Assembly (NCBI GenBank): GCA_036429605.1
Contig: CM071589.1
Location: 2,728,001-2,792,000 of the forward strand
Direction of reading: 5' to 3'
DNA: 64,000 nucleotides
Origin: Cladobotryum mycophilum
Lineage: Eukaryota > Ascomycota > Sordariomycetes > Hypocreales > Hypocreaceae
Below the pieces are notes generated by a model that saw nothing but the letters and a program-made list of their open reading frames with translations, was not told the origin of the DNA and ran no database searches. Made by a program: the position numbers and the translations under genes. Below are positions 1 to 11,645 of the stretch, piece by piece (within the stretch, counting starts at the first letter, position 1; each line of letters starts with the position of its first letter).

Positions 1-305
1 GATGCAGGATACAAGGGGATGTTCCAAGACCCTGAACAAACATGTATTTTCAAAAGGACAAACTCGAACCAATAATCGGATAGACCATGATAAGACTACC
101 GAAGAATACAAATATTCATTTGCATGAACGCTTTACCGCCTATGATAAGGAATGGATCTTTATAATGTAAGTATGATATCCTAGCCAAAAAAAAACCCAC
201 CTTGTACAAACCTCTGAATCAGAGCACCTAATACAAAAAATCTGCTTCTATTGGTACAGAATACAATCCCCCACCTTTCACACAATTGCACACAACTGCC
301 TTTGA
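1..305. other. 3' flank of the UPF0183-family gene
   Basis: AT-rich stretch downstream of the minus-strand UPF0183 gene stop codon. It presumably contains that gene's 3' UTR and terminator. I see no open frame or RNA gene here. Confidence 0.5.
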
Positions 306-1906
306 TTAAAATACCGTCAAGGTATTGACATGGTCGTTCTTCAAAACCTCAAACACGATGCCTGGAAATCCAAACAGCGTCGTCGTCGAATCTCCAGTTG
401 CCTCGGGTCGCTTTGAGCCGCTCTCCTCCCACCCTCCCAGGAACTCACAGCTACTGCCCGGGCTGTCGCCCCAGCCACGGTTCAGGACCATACCCCCTGT
501 ACGAGGCTGGGTTTTGTCCGCTGGGTAAGCGCCATCCCACTTCTTGTTCATGAGACCCTCGATGGTCTTGAATTCCATCTCGGAGTTGATGGGGCCATGG
601 TCGTGGCTGTCATCGTCGAGGTAGCTAATCTCCCACCGACATCTGCGATGACGATTGAACTCATACGAGCCGGGAATGTTTCCGTGTAAAACTAGTTTTG
701 TCGCCACCAGTCGATTAGGATCATGAACTGTGATTCCATTTCCAATATCATCCGGCACATGGGTTTCACCCGGTGGCACACTGGAAGGCGGGACATGTGT
801 AGACAACAAAACATCGAACCCCAAGTAGAAGTAGTTGTAAAAGCACTCTCCAGATGAGTTTCCTACGCCTTGGTCCTCGACGGCCGCCTCATTATCAGAT
901 TCATCAGAGCCAGTATTCATAGACGACTGATCCGTATCAGTCGACTCATCTGGCCTCAGATCCTTGGCACTCGGACGGCCGCGAGAGTTACTAGCGGCTC
1001 GCATCTTGTGGATCACCATTTTCTGGTCATTCTTCCGGTATATCGCGTTCGGCGGTCCAAGTTCCGCAACTAGATCCTGGGGTGTCGTTTCTCCCAAGAT
1101 GATCCAGAAAGAACTCGTGGTCCACTTTCGGAACAGCTGAATCTTTCCACTGCCATGCAGACGAATCAGCGAGACCTCGTCAGGGAAGACATCCTTCCCG
1201 CGAGGCAATGTCGATGTCACCTTGACACTGGGGAGCACCTCGGTCCAGAGGTTAGGCCGAGCCTCCGCCCACGATGTCCCATTGAATATCGCCATCGAAG
1301 TGGCGATTTGGGAAGACGATGCGGAAAGAAGGGTCACGACATCCTTATCAGCCGAGTACGTTGACGTAGGGAGCGAGAAGTTGAACGCGACTCCGGGATA
1401 CGACAGAACATATATGCCGTTCTCCTGGTTCGATCCAGTCGGCGGTATAAACTCTCCAGCGTACGTAGGTCCCAACAGTCGATGGTAAATATGTCTAAAC
1501 GTCGGTCCAGAAGAGGACTCCCCCGGCACCGGCGATCCTGCCGTAGCCGGCCGCACTAGATCCCGGTCCTTGAATGTGATGTGGCTCTTGGTAAAGTCGG
1601 TGACTTCGATTAACCGCAGCCGTTGCTCGGGTCCATCGAAACGTAATCGGACGCCGTTCTGCGGCAGAGAGATGCATACCGGCTCGGACACGGGTTGGTC
1701 GCGGGAGTAGAGGACTTCGAGTTTGGGGAACGTTGAGGGTTCTGCTTTGAGCCGCGTCAAGACATCGTGTAGCGAGGCGCCAAGAGCTTTATGACACAGG
1801 TGTTGTTAGTGATTGCTTTGCATCTCGGCATGTACACCATCTTGATAAACTCACTTAGGAATCCAAGGGCCCTGCCAGGGTGCAGCTGGGCAGTAAAGAG
1901 CGACAT
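306..1906 (-). CDS. UPF0183 / PHAF1 (C16orf70)-family protein
   Basis: Two exons, complement(306..1786, 1855..1906), giving 510 residues. Exon 1 begins with ATG at 1906 (MSLFTAQLHPGRALGFL). The 68-bp intron has a GTGAGT donor, a CACTAACA branch sequence and an AAG acceptor, and the junction restores GFLTLGASLHDVLTRLK. The protein matches the UPF0183 family end to end: the N-terminal LHPGR block, the LRFDGPEQRLRLIEV block, and the C-terminal FGFPGIVFEVLKND block that closes family members. An acidic, low-complexity insert near residues 290-330 (ESTDTDQSSMNTGSDESDNE) looks disordered. In animals the family member PHAF1 works with BCAS3 at phagophore membranes; an autophagy-related role in fungi is inference. 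The first in-frame ATG of exon 1 was chosen because it gives the family N-terminus. Confidence 0.88.
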
Positions 1907-2497
1907 GGTGGAGATGCAGTCAGATCGAGGGGCTGTAGCGGGGATACGACAACGATAAGGAGTTGTTGGACGTGGCGGGGGGTTCAGCTCTATGAATAGC
2001 GTGAATTCGATTTTAATCCTTCTCAAAAGACATTTCGTGAAAGAAGAATCGTATCATGCAGTACCCCTTTTGTCAATATAGGCGTTCTCGGGGGGCGTTT
2101 TGGTTGTTGAGGGTTTGTAAATGTTGCTTATGGAATGGAATGGGATGGATGTCACTGGTTTGTCCAGCTGCAGCTCTAGTCACGAGCTGTTTGGAGCTGG
2201 CGCAGGGACCGGATTTGGCGTGTGATGTCCCATGACGGCATGACGTGGGGCACCTGAATCGACTCCTGAATCGATAGGTAGCCTTATGTAAGCATTCATT
2301 CACTCACTCATTTGTAGATCAGCAACGGTAAATTCGCCTTGACAGAGGCTCATCAGTATAGAGACCGGAAAGCATCTTGTATGAGTGGTAATAGTACACT
2401 GGCGAGCTTTCCCCAGCCCTGGATGATCCGCCAAGCATCTGAGTGTTCATCAAAGTCATCTCCGGCGCCCCAAGAGACCAATCCCAACCAAGATCCC
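1907..2497. other. Intergenic region, UPF0183 promoter and DLD1 terminator
   Basis: About 590 bp between two same-strand genes. It should hold the promoter and leader of the UPF0183 gene and the 3' UTR of the D-lactate dehydrogenase gene. No coding potential beyond short frames was seen. Confidence 0.5.
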
Positions 2498-4588
2498 TTA
2501 CCATTCCTCAATCTCACCTCTCTTGGGCTTCTGAACACGGACAATCTTGTCACAATTCAACAAGCACAACGGGTCGAATGCCTTCTTGATCTACAACTCA
2601 TGTCAGCATTTTAAACCTCGATAATCGCACTCTTCGACACATACCTGACGCATCGCATCTACCGTCGACTCTCCGAGTTCATGTGGAAGATAATCTCTCT
2701 TGACCAAACCGACACCGTGTTCGCCCTGCATTTGGTTCATTAGCTCAAGTCCTTCTCCATCATAAATCCCCATCAAAACTAACCGAAACTGTACCCTCCA
2801 TCTCGATGGCTCGCTTGACCATTCTGTGCACCACCGTCTCGGCCTTCTTTCGTTGAGCATCATTGTAGAATAAGATAGCTACCCATCATGTTAGCCATAT
2901 CTCAGAAGAAGTTCGCGGGGATATCATACTGTGAAAGTTTCCGTCGCCAACGTGTCCCACAATCGTCACAAACAGGCCACTCTGGCGAATGTCCTCCTTG
3001 GTCTCCTCAATACACTGAGGCAGCTTGCTCACCGGGACAGCCACATCTCCAGTCCACACCTTATCACCCGGCTTCTTCAATGCTATGGCGCTCCACAGAG
3101 CCTGCTTTCTCGCACTCCACAACTCCTCCTGCTCCTCCTCGCTCTTGGCAAACTCAAATGTCCGACTGCCCGCCTTCTTCGCCAACGCCTGGACTTGTGC
3201 AATTTGCTCCTTGACACCGCTCGGTGTGCCGGCAAATTTGAAGAACAACGTTGGCGCCACGGCCCAGGAACGAGAAGTCGTCTTGGATTCGTTGATGCAC
3301 ATCATCTGGTTGTCGTCGAGAATCTCCACGGCAGCGATGGGAACGCCCTTGCCAACAACATCGCTCACACAAGTCGCCGCATGGCGGATCGAAGGGAATG
3401 TGGAAACCGCAACGCTGGTAGCCTCGGGCTTCACAGCAACCTTGAGCGTAGCCTCAGTGACGAGACCTAGAGTTCCTTCGGAACCGATGAAGAGTTTGGT
3501 GAGATCGTAGCCGGCAGAACTCTTGCGAGGGCGCTGGCGTGTCTTGATAATGGTACCATCAGCCATAACAACCGTCAAGTTAAGGACCCAGTCACGCATG
3601 GTTCCATATCGGTAAGCGTTGGTGCCACTGCAGCCCGTCCCAACCATGCCCCCAATCTGCGCTCCTGGTCCAGGATCGGGAGGGAAGAACAGTCCCTTAT
3701 CGGCAAGGAACTCGTTCAGGTTTTCCCACCCAACGGCAGGCTGAACAACCACATCCAAGTCCTCATCGTGAACCTGGAGGATCTGATCCATCCTTGCAAA
3801 ATCAATACAGATGCCCTTTCTCGTGTTTGTAAAGTGCCCTTCGATGCTGGTCCCTCCACTGTAAGCCACGACCGGGATCTTCCTATGATGACATATCTTC
3901 ATGATTTCAGAGACCTCCTCTGTTGTGCTCGGGTATACCACGCAGAATGGTCGCTCGTCCGCATTGGATGGATGCGTCGACCAGTCCGACGACGTGTGCG
4001 CTTCGAGGTCGCCTTCTACAGTGCTGACGTTCTCCTTTCCTACAAGCTTAACAAAGTCCGCCCAAGCCGCCTGCATATTCTCTAGTTTCGTATTATGCGC
4101 TGGTGCCTTGGTCTTTGATAACGGTAATGTCGAAGTCGGCTCGGGTTGTCGGGGCCAGTATGTTCCCAGCCAATATGAAATGCCAATGCTTGACAAAAAG
4201 ACTATGCGAGAGCCAGCTTGTCAGTCCGTAGTTCCCACTTCTGCATGATGCCCCCAATCCAAAAAAAAAACTCACAAAATGTAATCATCCAATTCCTCGA
4301 CGGATCCGTCATGTCCCTCCATTTCTCATACTGATCTCTCTGCTCTCTCTCTCTCCTCAATCGCGCCCCAATACTGCCCATGACCTGTCCCTGAAAGGAC
4401 CTTCCCAGCTTCGTCTCATTACTTCCCTGTCGCGGCGGCTTTGGTCTCTCGGGCTCAATCTCTGTTGCGTAATGTCTGGCGCTCCCCGCTATCGTAGCTG
4501 GGCTTCGAGCTGCCGCAAGACTCTGCAGCGCCGTCCTCCGCACCGTCGCCAGGCGCATCTGGTGCGTCATTGTGCCGGACCTGAGCAT
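2498..4588 (-). CDS. DLD1: Mitochondrial D-lactate dehydrogenase (cytochrome)
   Basis: Five exons, complement(2498..2590, 2645..2725, 2784..2878, 2930..4201, 4276..4588); introns of 54, 58, 51 and 74 bp; total 617 residues in one frame. The enzyme oxidises D-lactate to pyruvate and passes electrons to cytochrome c. The N-terminus (MLRSG...RRTALQSLAAARS..) is rich in Arg, Ser and Ala and lacks acidic residues, like a mitochondrial presequence. One hydrophobic segment (about residues 99-120, spanning the first splice junction) fits an inner-membrane anchor. An FAD-binding PCMH domain follows (VVAYSGGTSIEGH, PPDPGPGAQIGGMVGTGCSG, IGSEGTLGLVTEATL), then the FAD-oxidase C-terminal domain with GHVGDGNFH and SGEHGVGLVKRDYLP. 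ATG 4588 is used as start; ATG 4570 (MTHQMRLA) is an equally good mitochondrial start. Confidence 0.93.
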
Positions 4589-5102
4589 CGACCTTGCAAC
4601 CAATGCTTGAGGCGTAAATAAATAGCCCGATGTGCCGTCGCACAAATGTTCGCTTTCGTCGACGATTTGGTAGCGTTTTTTGGGAAGCTCCAACTTTTTT
4701 GGTGGTGGGATGTCAAGTGAGACATGCGCCGAGCCAACCGGATGGGGCCGTCAATTTACTAATGAGCGACCTGGGCGATTTGCGCTGGAAGACACCAGGC
4801 TATCATCATCTTGTATTCAAAGTCAAGAGTCACATGATCAATATTGAAAGGATAAAATGAATATACTCGTCTCATATGCTATAGTAACATGAGACACGGT
4901 CCATAAAACTCGGTCTGAAATCATAAAATTATACCCGCTATGTTGTTGCCATTCGCTAAGATGAATGCCACTCGAACGCTCCATGACAAAAAAAAGAATC
5001 CATAACCCAAAGAAACTCCATCGCCCGTTTGACATTTTTAAAACTCAAAAGAAAATATACATGTTTGTGTATGCAGTATCGTGTCGTATATAAACTCTTT
5101 CT
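4589..5102. other. Intergenic region, DLD1 promoter and Clr5-gene 3' end
   Basis: Roughly 510 bp holding the promoter of the D-lactate dehydrogenase gene and the 3' UTR of the Clr5-domain gene. AT-rich from about 4840. No gene seen. Confidence 0.45.
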
Positions 5103-7373
5103 TTAAGATGGCTTCCATACCAGTTGGACATTAAAAGTTGGTGCCGCTCCTTGCAAATGTGCCAGATACGCTGCCAGCTCCTGATCCTGCTCGATCGGCA
5201 GAGGGAGCTCTCCGCACTTGTCGTACTTCAAGATACCCTCGACTCGCAGACAGAGAGCTCCGGGGAACCTCTCCACTGCAGCCTGTCGAAGTCCTTGCAC
5301 GGAGTGGGAGTTTATTGTCGCTATCCACAGGGGAGGGCTAGCCACAAAGGTTGACGATGGATGCAGGCGTAGATATATGGCACATGCTGTCGGTATGGGC
5401 GGCGGGCATTGTTGAAATACCTGTGAAGGAGACGCGGCAGCCCCGTACTGTTGAGACACATACGACTGATCTAGAAACGCCGTTTCAGGTGTAGTACCAA
5501 GCAGAAGTGACGAGCTCAGTTGCGGGTCTAATTGCATACCAGGAGGAATTGACGATTCCAACACTCGAGACTGTGAAGGTAGGGTGTCCCGGGAATCCGA
5601 GAGACTTGACTCCTGTGACGGCATGGACAGTGGTAGGTGGGTAGTCATACCATCGCTAGGAGAGCTAAAGGCCATATGGGACGCGTGAGAAACTTCTGAC
5701 ATGTCATCAAAGTTGCTTGGCGTCATGTCGTCCCCCAGGTCTATCTGATCGGTCGTAAGCGGTGGAGTCTGCGAATGGCTCGTGCCGTTGCTTCTCATGT
5801 CCTGGCTATCGTGAGTTGAATGATGGATTTGATCATGGGCTGAGTTATGAAGCCGATCGTGAAGTTGATCCTGGATTTGGTCGTGAAGTTGATCGTGAAG
5901 TTGATCCTGGATTTGATCCTGGATTTGATTCTGAACTTGATCTTGGTTTTGATCATGAGTTGTGGTGACGGTAGTCGTATCCCCTTGGTTCTTCTTAGGT
6001 TCCTTGCGGGCCCGATCTCGTAACCTCTTCATGACGTCCCTCGCCAGCATATCTAGAGCCCGTGACTTTTGCGGATCTTGAGTGTTTGTGATGTCATCCG
6101 AGATCCTTTTTATCAGCGCTGATTTCCCCGCCCACCTGTGCTTCAAATCCTCCCACTGCTGGGGAGATACGTCAGATTTGCAGTTCAACCGAACATCACT
6201 CAGCACCTCATGAAAGGCGATGCGGATCTCTCGCGACTGCTGCGGATTGACTCCCAGCGTGTTCTTGGCATCGGCTAAGCTCATGCGCGATTCAAGCATC
6301 CTTATCCTCTTGGTAACGTCGGTGCATATGACATCAAACGCCTGCCTCTTATGCTCCAGATTACCGCCCGACAGCCACAGCAGACGCTGAAGCTCGGGAA
6401 TGCTATTGACGACCCGATCCTTTGCCCCTTCCCATTTCTCCTGGCCAGCGACAGTTTTCTTGAAGAGACTCTCTTCGTGACAAATACGCTGAAAGGTTGA
6501 GCGGAGAATCCGGTAGGTGATTTGATCAATGCCAAGAATCAATCGTGCCTCGTCAATTGTCATCTCAGAAGGAAAACGCGTGAAAACGCCGGTAGGATCT
6601 ATCGATAGCTTGCATTTCCTTTTTTCCTTCTATCATACTTGTCGAACGGCTCCTCAAAGTCTTGCATCTCCGGGTGGACATCAGGTGAGTGAAGAGAGAT
6701 GGAGTGCTGGACAGGCTGCAGCGATACTTCATGGTCATTATGCTGAAGAGAAATAATCTGATGCTGGTCTAACAAAGCAGAAGAAGGCCCATCTTCGAGG
6801 GACTCATCTTCATCGTCCAGGTCAAAGGACTCGGACTTGTCGCCGTTTGGGATGCGGAGAAGCCATCTATTCATGGTCCGCACCCTCATCAGCTCCCTGT
6901 GCTTGATATTAAAACCATCTTCCTCATTCAGCACCCGAAGCATTTCTCGCTGGGCGAGGTTCCGCTCCCACAGTTCCTTGATACGGCTAACCAGCCGATC
7001 ATCCCTGTGGGCGGGCTTCTGTTTGGACGGAAAGTTCCAACGGCGGAACTGCGTCTGAAAAGCCCGTTTGCTATCTCACCGTGTAAGTAGAGGTCTTGGC
7101 CCTCTCACAAGACTGTCGCCGTGGTAAACTAAAGGGGGAAGGGGAGGGAAGGGGCCGAGGAGGGGGGACGGGAACGTGTGTTACGGTCCGGCCAGAGGGC
7201 AACATGGTGCAAAAATCGTAGAGGTGGTTGGCCTCTGTTTCTATGACGGTGACTCACCTGGGAGTGAATTTGTAAACGTCCTTCAAATGGTCCATAATTT
7301 CCTCAAGGGACTTGCCCTCCTCGATATAGAGCTGATAGCATACTCCATGATGAGAGTCCCAGTCATATACCAT
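5103..7373 (-). CDS. Clr5-domain protein with Q/D/H-rich repeat (frame broken by one base)
   Basis: Two exons, complement(5103..7070, 7258..7373), separated by a 187-bp intron (GTGAGT...ATAG). The start is ATG 7373, in the context ACCATGG; an in-frame stop lies upstream. Residues 1-55 form a Clr5 domain: YDWDSHHGVCYQLYIEEGKS, then across the intron KFTPSKRAFQTQFRRWNF. The family is fungus-specific and mostly uncharacterised. Exon 2 loses frame at an A6 run (T6 at 6620-6625 on the plus strand); one more A would join ...DKYDRRKK to ..CKLSIDPTGVFTRF and make the total divisible by three (694 residues). The central part carries a tandem Gln/Asp/His/Leu repeat (HDQLHDQIQDQ units, about 5820-5960). 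The C-terminal third is Ser/Pro/Gln-rich. A conserved-looking helical region (MTIDEARLILGID...) follows the break. Nuclear or DNA-linked function is only inference. Confidence 0.75.
5820..5960. repeat. Coding minisatellite (12-15 bp units)
   Basis: Repeats of the type GATCCTGGATTTG / GATCGTGAAGTT on the plus strand, inside the Clr5-domain gene. On the coding strand they encode alternating HDQL and QDQI units, a hydrophilic Gln/Asp/His stretch with a regular Leu/Ile. Such in-frame arrays commonly change length between strains. Confidence 0.8.
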
Positions 7374-8128
7374 GGTATAGACGGGTGCAGCGGTGGCATC
7401 GCTGCGCCTTGGATCATGGAATGGCTGGTGGAGCTGCGTTGCTGGTCAGTCTGGGACGCCTTGACTTGTGACGGCTGAGAGACGGGCTAGCTGGGTAGGG
7501 CTTAGTCAGTGACAGTGCCGAATACACGCGGGTACAGTATGGATAAACTGTGATGGGGTAAGGATCCATTTTTCCGCGAATTCCGCTTTTGAAATTGGAT
7601 GGAGGTCCTATTCTTAGGCAGCCAAATGACTCCTGTACTCTGTACAAGGTGCATGTTGTTAGAAGACTAGGTGGGCATCACAGGTTTTCTTCAACGAGGC
7701 CAAGTCTTTCTTGTTCCTTTGTGTGCATGGTATAGTGATAATGCATCCTAGGTCTTATCACATCTAAATACCTTGAAAAACGGCCAGGAATTGGACAAAA
7801 CACACGTCCAACATAAAGTCCGTACTCTCCGGAGCGAGAACGCGCCGCTTCGTATCTTAGGTACCAGGTACCTATAGTATTATCCTTTAACACTGACCTT
7901 CAAGGGAGCACACCTCGGTGGACCACCCAACGAGCCTCGGCATGCCGGCTTTGATTCGCTTATCCATTCGAAAACTCATTATAGGTAATATCGAACTGAT
8001 CAATTTATCTCAACAATAGATATTCAATTGCAACGCCTGCTTCCAGACTTTGAGCAGATTTTTTCTTCTTCTTCGGTATCACAGGCATCTTTGATTCAAT
8101 TGCTTTGACAGACACAGGTTCTTCAAAA
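7374..8128. promoter_or_regulatory. Divergent promoter region, Clr5 gene and hydratase gene
   Basis: About 755 bp between two divergently transcribed genes, so it should hold both promoters and leaders. It contains a 17-bp perfect palindrome at 7858-7874 (TAGGTACC-A-GGTACCTA). A CT-rich patch (ttttttcttcttcttcgg) lies about 60-70 bp before the hydratase ATG, as is common near fungal transcription starts. Confidence 0.5.
7858..7874. promoter_or_regulatory. Perfect GGTACCTA palindrome
   Basis: TAGGTACC, one spacer base, then its exact inverted copy GGTACCTA, about 255 bp upstream of the hydratase start codon. The half-site recurs in other intergenic parts of the window (13814, 23639, 24057). 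Binding factor unknown. Confidence 0.5.
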
Positions 8129-9043
8129 ATGGCTCCCACGCTGCCAGACAACTACAACACCTTCACCCTCCCTGCCCTCCAATTCTCCCACCATCCTCCC
8201 ACATCGGCCACCGTCACGCCCGTCATCGTCGTCAAGCTTCACCGTCCGGAGGCCCGCAATGGCTTCACCTTCCAAATGGCCGACTCCCTAGTCGCCGCCT
8301 TCGACCTTCTCTCCGCCGATCCGCGCGTCAAGTCCATCGTCCTCACATCCTCCGATCCCAAGAACAAGTTCTTCTGCGCCGGCGCAGACTTCAACGGCCC
8401 CGAGAAGGAGGGCGAAGACCCCGGCGTCCTGGAGCACCGTGACGAGGGCGGTGAGGTCAGTCTGGCCATCTACCGGTGCAGGAAGCCCGTCATTGTCGCC
8501 ATCAACGGTTCTGCCGTCGGCGTCGGCCTGACCATGACCTTGCCCGCAAACATTCGAGTCGCCAGCAAGGACGCCAAGATTGGTTTCGTCTTTGGCCGCA
8601 GGGGTTTCTGCCTCGAGGCCTGCAGCAGCTTCTTCCTCACCCGCCTAATCGGCGCCAGCAAGGCTCTCCATCTCACCACCACGGGCGCCGTCTATCCCGC
8701 CAACCACAAGCTCTTCGACAATCTCTTCACCGAAATCGTCGAGCCCCACGAGGTCCTCCCTACGGCCCTCAAGATTGCCGAGGAAGTTGCCACAAACGTC
8801 AGCCAAGTGTCTTCAAGGGTGATGAAGGACCTCATCTTCCGTGGCCCATCCACCCCCGAGGAAGCACACTTGTTGGAAAGCAAACTGTTTTACAGCCTCT
8901 TCCGAGGAAAGGATGCCAGAGAAGGAATCGATAGCTTCCTACAAAAGAGGCAACCCGATTTCCAGGGCAATATCGATGACGATGCTCCGGTAGGATACCC
9001 TTGGTGGACGCCTGTCGACGTCAGGCCCAAGTCCAAGCTGTGA
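8129..9043 (+). CDS. Peroxisomal enoyl-CoA hydratase/isomerase family protein
   Basis: Intronless, 304 residues. ATG 8129 (MAPTLPDNYNTFTLP) is used; the frame upstream offers only TTG. Crotonase-fold signatures are present: KLHRPEARNGF near residue 40, the oxyanion-hole segment FFCAGADF near 82, and INGSAVGVGLTMTL near 125. The stretch IGFVFGRRGFCLEACSSFF near 150 includes a Glu where hydratases place catalytic acids. The protein ends in Ser-Lys-Leu, a canonical type 1 peroxisomal targeting signal, so it should act in the peroxisomal matrix. The likely role is a hydration or isomerisation step on enoyl-CoA in beta-oxidation or a related pathway; the exact substrate cannot be read. Neighbours give no cluster context. 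Confidence 0.9.
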   Translation: MAPTLPDNYNTFTLPALQFSHHPPTSATVTPVIVVKLHRPEARNGFTFQMADSLVAAFDLLSADPRVKSIVLTSSDPKNKFFCAGADFNGPEKEGEDPGVLEHRDEGGEVSLAIYRCRKPVIVAINGSAVGVGLTMTLPANIRVASKDAKIGFVFGRRGFCLEACSSFFLTRLIGASKALHLTTTGAVYPANHKLFDNLFTEIVEPHEVLPTALKIAEEVATNVSQVSSRVMKDLIFRGPSTPEEAHLLESKLFYSLFRGKDAREGIDSFLQKRQPDFQGNIDDDAPVGYPWWTPVDVRPKSKL

Positions 9044-10268
9044 TGTGTCTTTTAGAGACAGCGCGTAAATGTAATGCATCATGTTCTTTGCTTAATGTCC
9101 AAAAAGAAATGAGGTTGTTCCACGACTAGTCAAGAATAAAAGCCACACCGAAATCAACCACGTACCATTCATTTCGTTCAAAAGACACAATGTAGTCCGT
9201 AAGCGGTCTCAAGCTCCCTACAGCAACCACTTCCCTTGCATCTAAACTTGAGCCACGCCGAACGCCCGCCGACTCACCGAGTTCGGTAAGAGCTCCATCG
9301 CTGATGTGACCCCATGGAAAGCAGACACACCGGCACTGATCGTCTGCCCCTGGTGATCCCCCTCACGTGCCGTGCCATTTCATAATACGCGACGAATCAT
9401 ATGCTTTCCACCTGCATCAGGGCACCACCAAAACTACGCGAACACGTGGTTCAATACTCCGTTTATGGAAGACGGCCTCATCAAACTTCACATTGCCTCA
9501 TATGAGCATACATCACTTCTATGAGCTAAGATGAAAACACTTAATTGTATTCACATCATCTACTCAGGTCTAGCAGTCAAGCCTTGATCTTCATCCAAGC
9601 AGCCACCGCCCGCTTCTCACGTTATAAAAAACGCTTCAACAAATCCAAAAACCAAACAAAAGCTCCCCAAGACATGAATCCTGTTCTGTCCCCCAGATTT
9701 GGTCTTTTAAGATTTTTAAGAGACCAGATTTTTTTTGCCCATTTCTCCAAAGTCGCCCCAAAATGATTTTCCTCCTCTATGCAATTGATGTAAAAACGAA
9801 GACAAATAAAGAAAGAAAAGAAAAAAAGAAGTAAAATAACAAATTCCCAAAAAGCATTTCAGTGTATTCGCCCTATGCTTGATATCCGTTTCCGTAACGC
9901 CTCGCAGAAAACAAGGTTGCTAAATCGTTCAAGAAGGCTCATTTCCAGATGCTGTACCTGCCGGGGTCTGTTTTCCCCGTTCGCATAGAGGCCGTGAATT
10001 TCGTAACTTGAGATGTGGCAAACCGGCAGCTCGATCTCTCTGCATATAATGGTTAAGTCGTGAGTAAGGGGCGGCGGTGGGTGAAGAAATAAAGAATATT
10101 CAACTCTGGTGCTGTTGTATCCAATGCACAGAGTGTTGGTGTTGAAGTTATCGCTGGTCCACAAGACCATGAGTAGATGATGTTTTGACTAATAAATAAA
10201 GCGCTTTCGAGGCTCTACGCTGGAAAAGGGCGAGTAGATCTCATGGTTGTCATGTAAGACGGGTTCCG
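9044..10268. other. Convergent intergenic region
   Basis: About 1.2 kb between the 3' ends of the hydratase gene and the minus-strand coiled-coil gene, hence two terminators. A 103-codon minus-strand frame starting with ATG lies at 9859-10170; it has no motif I recognise and may be part of the neighbouring gene's 3' region by chance. An A-rich stretch lies at 9790-9860. Confidence 0.5.
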
Positions 10269-11645
10269 CTATCGTCTTCGCAGCTTGATCAACCGAGTTC
10301 TAAGCCAGAGCATAAAAGCTGTCCAGAGACTGTTGGTTTTTCGCTTTGCCGACTTGCTCCTTGATGGCATGGTAAACTGCACGTCTTCAGCCCTCGCGTC
10401 GTCAGAAGGAAAGCCAGGCTTTTCTCGAATCCCTGATGAGTGTCTCTGAGTGACTACGCTGCCATGACCCAAGCTGCTTTGGCGCCTCTGGGCCTGTGCT
10501 CGCTCATATTTCAGAGCTTCCTTGGCATCGGCGCGCTCTCGCTTGCGAACCTGCTCACGCGCATATTTCTCCTCCTTCTCCTTCTCCTTTTCCTCAAACT
10601 TCCGACGAGCCTCGCGAACTTGTTCCTGGCGTGTGGCAGTGTCAATCTCACTACGTGAGCGAATACGAAAGTTATTCATATCGAGTGAGGTGCGAAAGGG
10701 AGATATGGGCGAAGCGTTTGAGAGCGTAGGGGATACCGTCTTTGGCGACGATATTGTCAATGGCGTGGTAACTGAAAACGGGTCGTTTAGGCAAGAACCT
10801 GGACTTGGCTGCAAATCCGAACGACTCTGATTCACGGGGATTTGCGTAGGACGTAGCACGGGAGTCCCAGAGTTAGAACGGGTCATGGATACTCGTAAAG
10901 ACATTCCATCAGATTGTGAGCTGGTTCGATGACTGCTTGTCAAGGAGGGGCGGCGAGGTTTTGTGTTAGAGTTGAGGTGTGGTGTGCTAAGCTTTTTTGT
11001 GGCAGAGTAAGGTTGAGGGAGTGGCTGATCAGACTGCTCGTCGTCACCTTCGTCCTCGGCAATAGAGTTATATTCACGCTGTTGGCCAACGAGTGTCGTG
11101 TCGAGCGATGCGACTGAGTTGGCGTAAGAGAGAGGCGGCGTGGAAGTGCGAGGGTTCTGTTGAAACGGGTGAACGAAGGATCCGTTACGACCAGCGCTGG
11201 TGGTTGAAGTCGCGACAGAAGCTCCGCTTGTCGACCTCGCGTGTGTGGTTGAAGAAAAAGTGTTTGATCGGTTTATCAAGCCCACCCCAGCACCATTACC
11301 AGATCCGAGGTCAGTGGCAGAGAGCGTAAAGCTTACGTCTCGCGTAGGCTTTGGCCTGGCCGCGGCAGCTGGCGCAGCAACTGTATAGCCGGTGCTAAAC
11401 AGGTGTCGCCGGTCGGACGCGAAACCTTCTGTATCGCGAGCACCATAATCGTTGTATCCGTACTCCAGGTCCGGAGAGTCGTTCATGGGCTGGTTGTCCC
11501 AGCCTCGGTCAAGATCGACAGAGTTTCTTTCAGAGTGAGAGTGGACATGCAGCTTCTTTAGGATGGGTTTGACGACTATGCTTTTGCGGGACTTTGTGAG
11601 CTTGCCGTGGCCAAAGCCATCGGACTGTAATGAAGGCATGGCCAT
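10269..11645 (-). CDS. Unknown Ser/Thr-rich protein with C-terminal coiled coil
   Basis: Intronless, 458 residues, starting MAMPSLQSDGFGHGKLTKSR at ATG 11645; a second ATG two codons later is possible. I do not recognise the family. The first three quarters are low in order-promoting residues and rich in Ser, Thr, Pro and Asn, with many SP/TP sites (for example TPVLRP, ISSPKTVSPTLS), suggesting phosphorylation. About residues 345-400 form a long charged helix (RQEQVREARRKFEEKEKEKEEKYAREQ) that should form a coiled coil. The tail TNSLWTAFMLWLRTRLIKLR is basic, amphipathic and rich in Trp/Leu, which could contact membrane or a partner. It faces a very long upstream gene-free region. Confidence 0.75.
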   Translation of the reverse strand: MAMPSLQSDGFGHGKLTKSRKSIVVKPILKKLHVHSHSERNSVDLDRGWDNQPMNDSPDLEYGYNDYGARDTEGFASDRRHLFSTGYTVAAPAAAARPKPTRDVSFTLSATDLGSGNGAGVGLINRSNTFSSTTHARSTSGASVATSTTSAGRNGSFVHPFQQNPRTSTPPLSYANSVASLDTTLVGQQREYNSIAEDEGDDEQSDQPLPQPYSATKKLSTPHLNSNTKPRRPSLTSSHRTSSQSDGMSLRVSMTRSNSGTPVLRPTQIPVNQSRSDLQPSPGSCLNDPFSVTTPLTISSPKTVSPTLSNASPISPFRTSLDMNNFRIRSRSEIDTATRQEQVREARRKFEEKEKEKEEKYAREQVRKRERADAKEALKYERAQAQRRQSSLGHGSVVTQRHSSGIREKPGFPSDDARAEDVQFTMPSRSKSAKRKTNSLWTAFMLWLRTRLIKLRRR

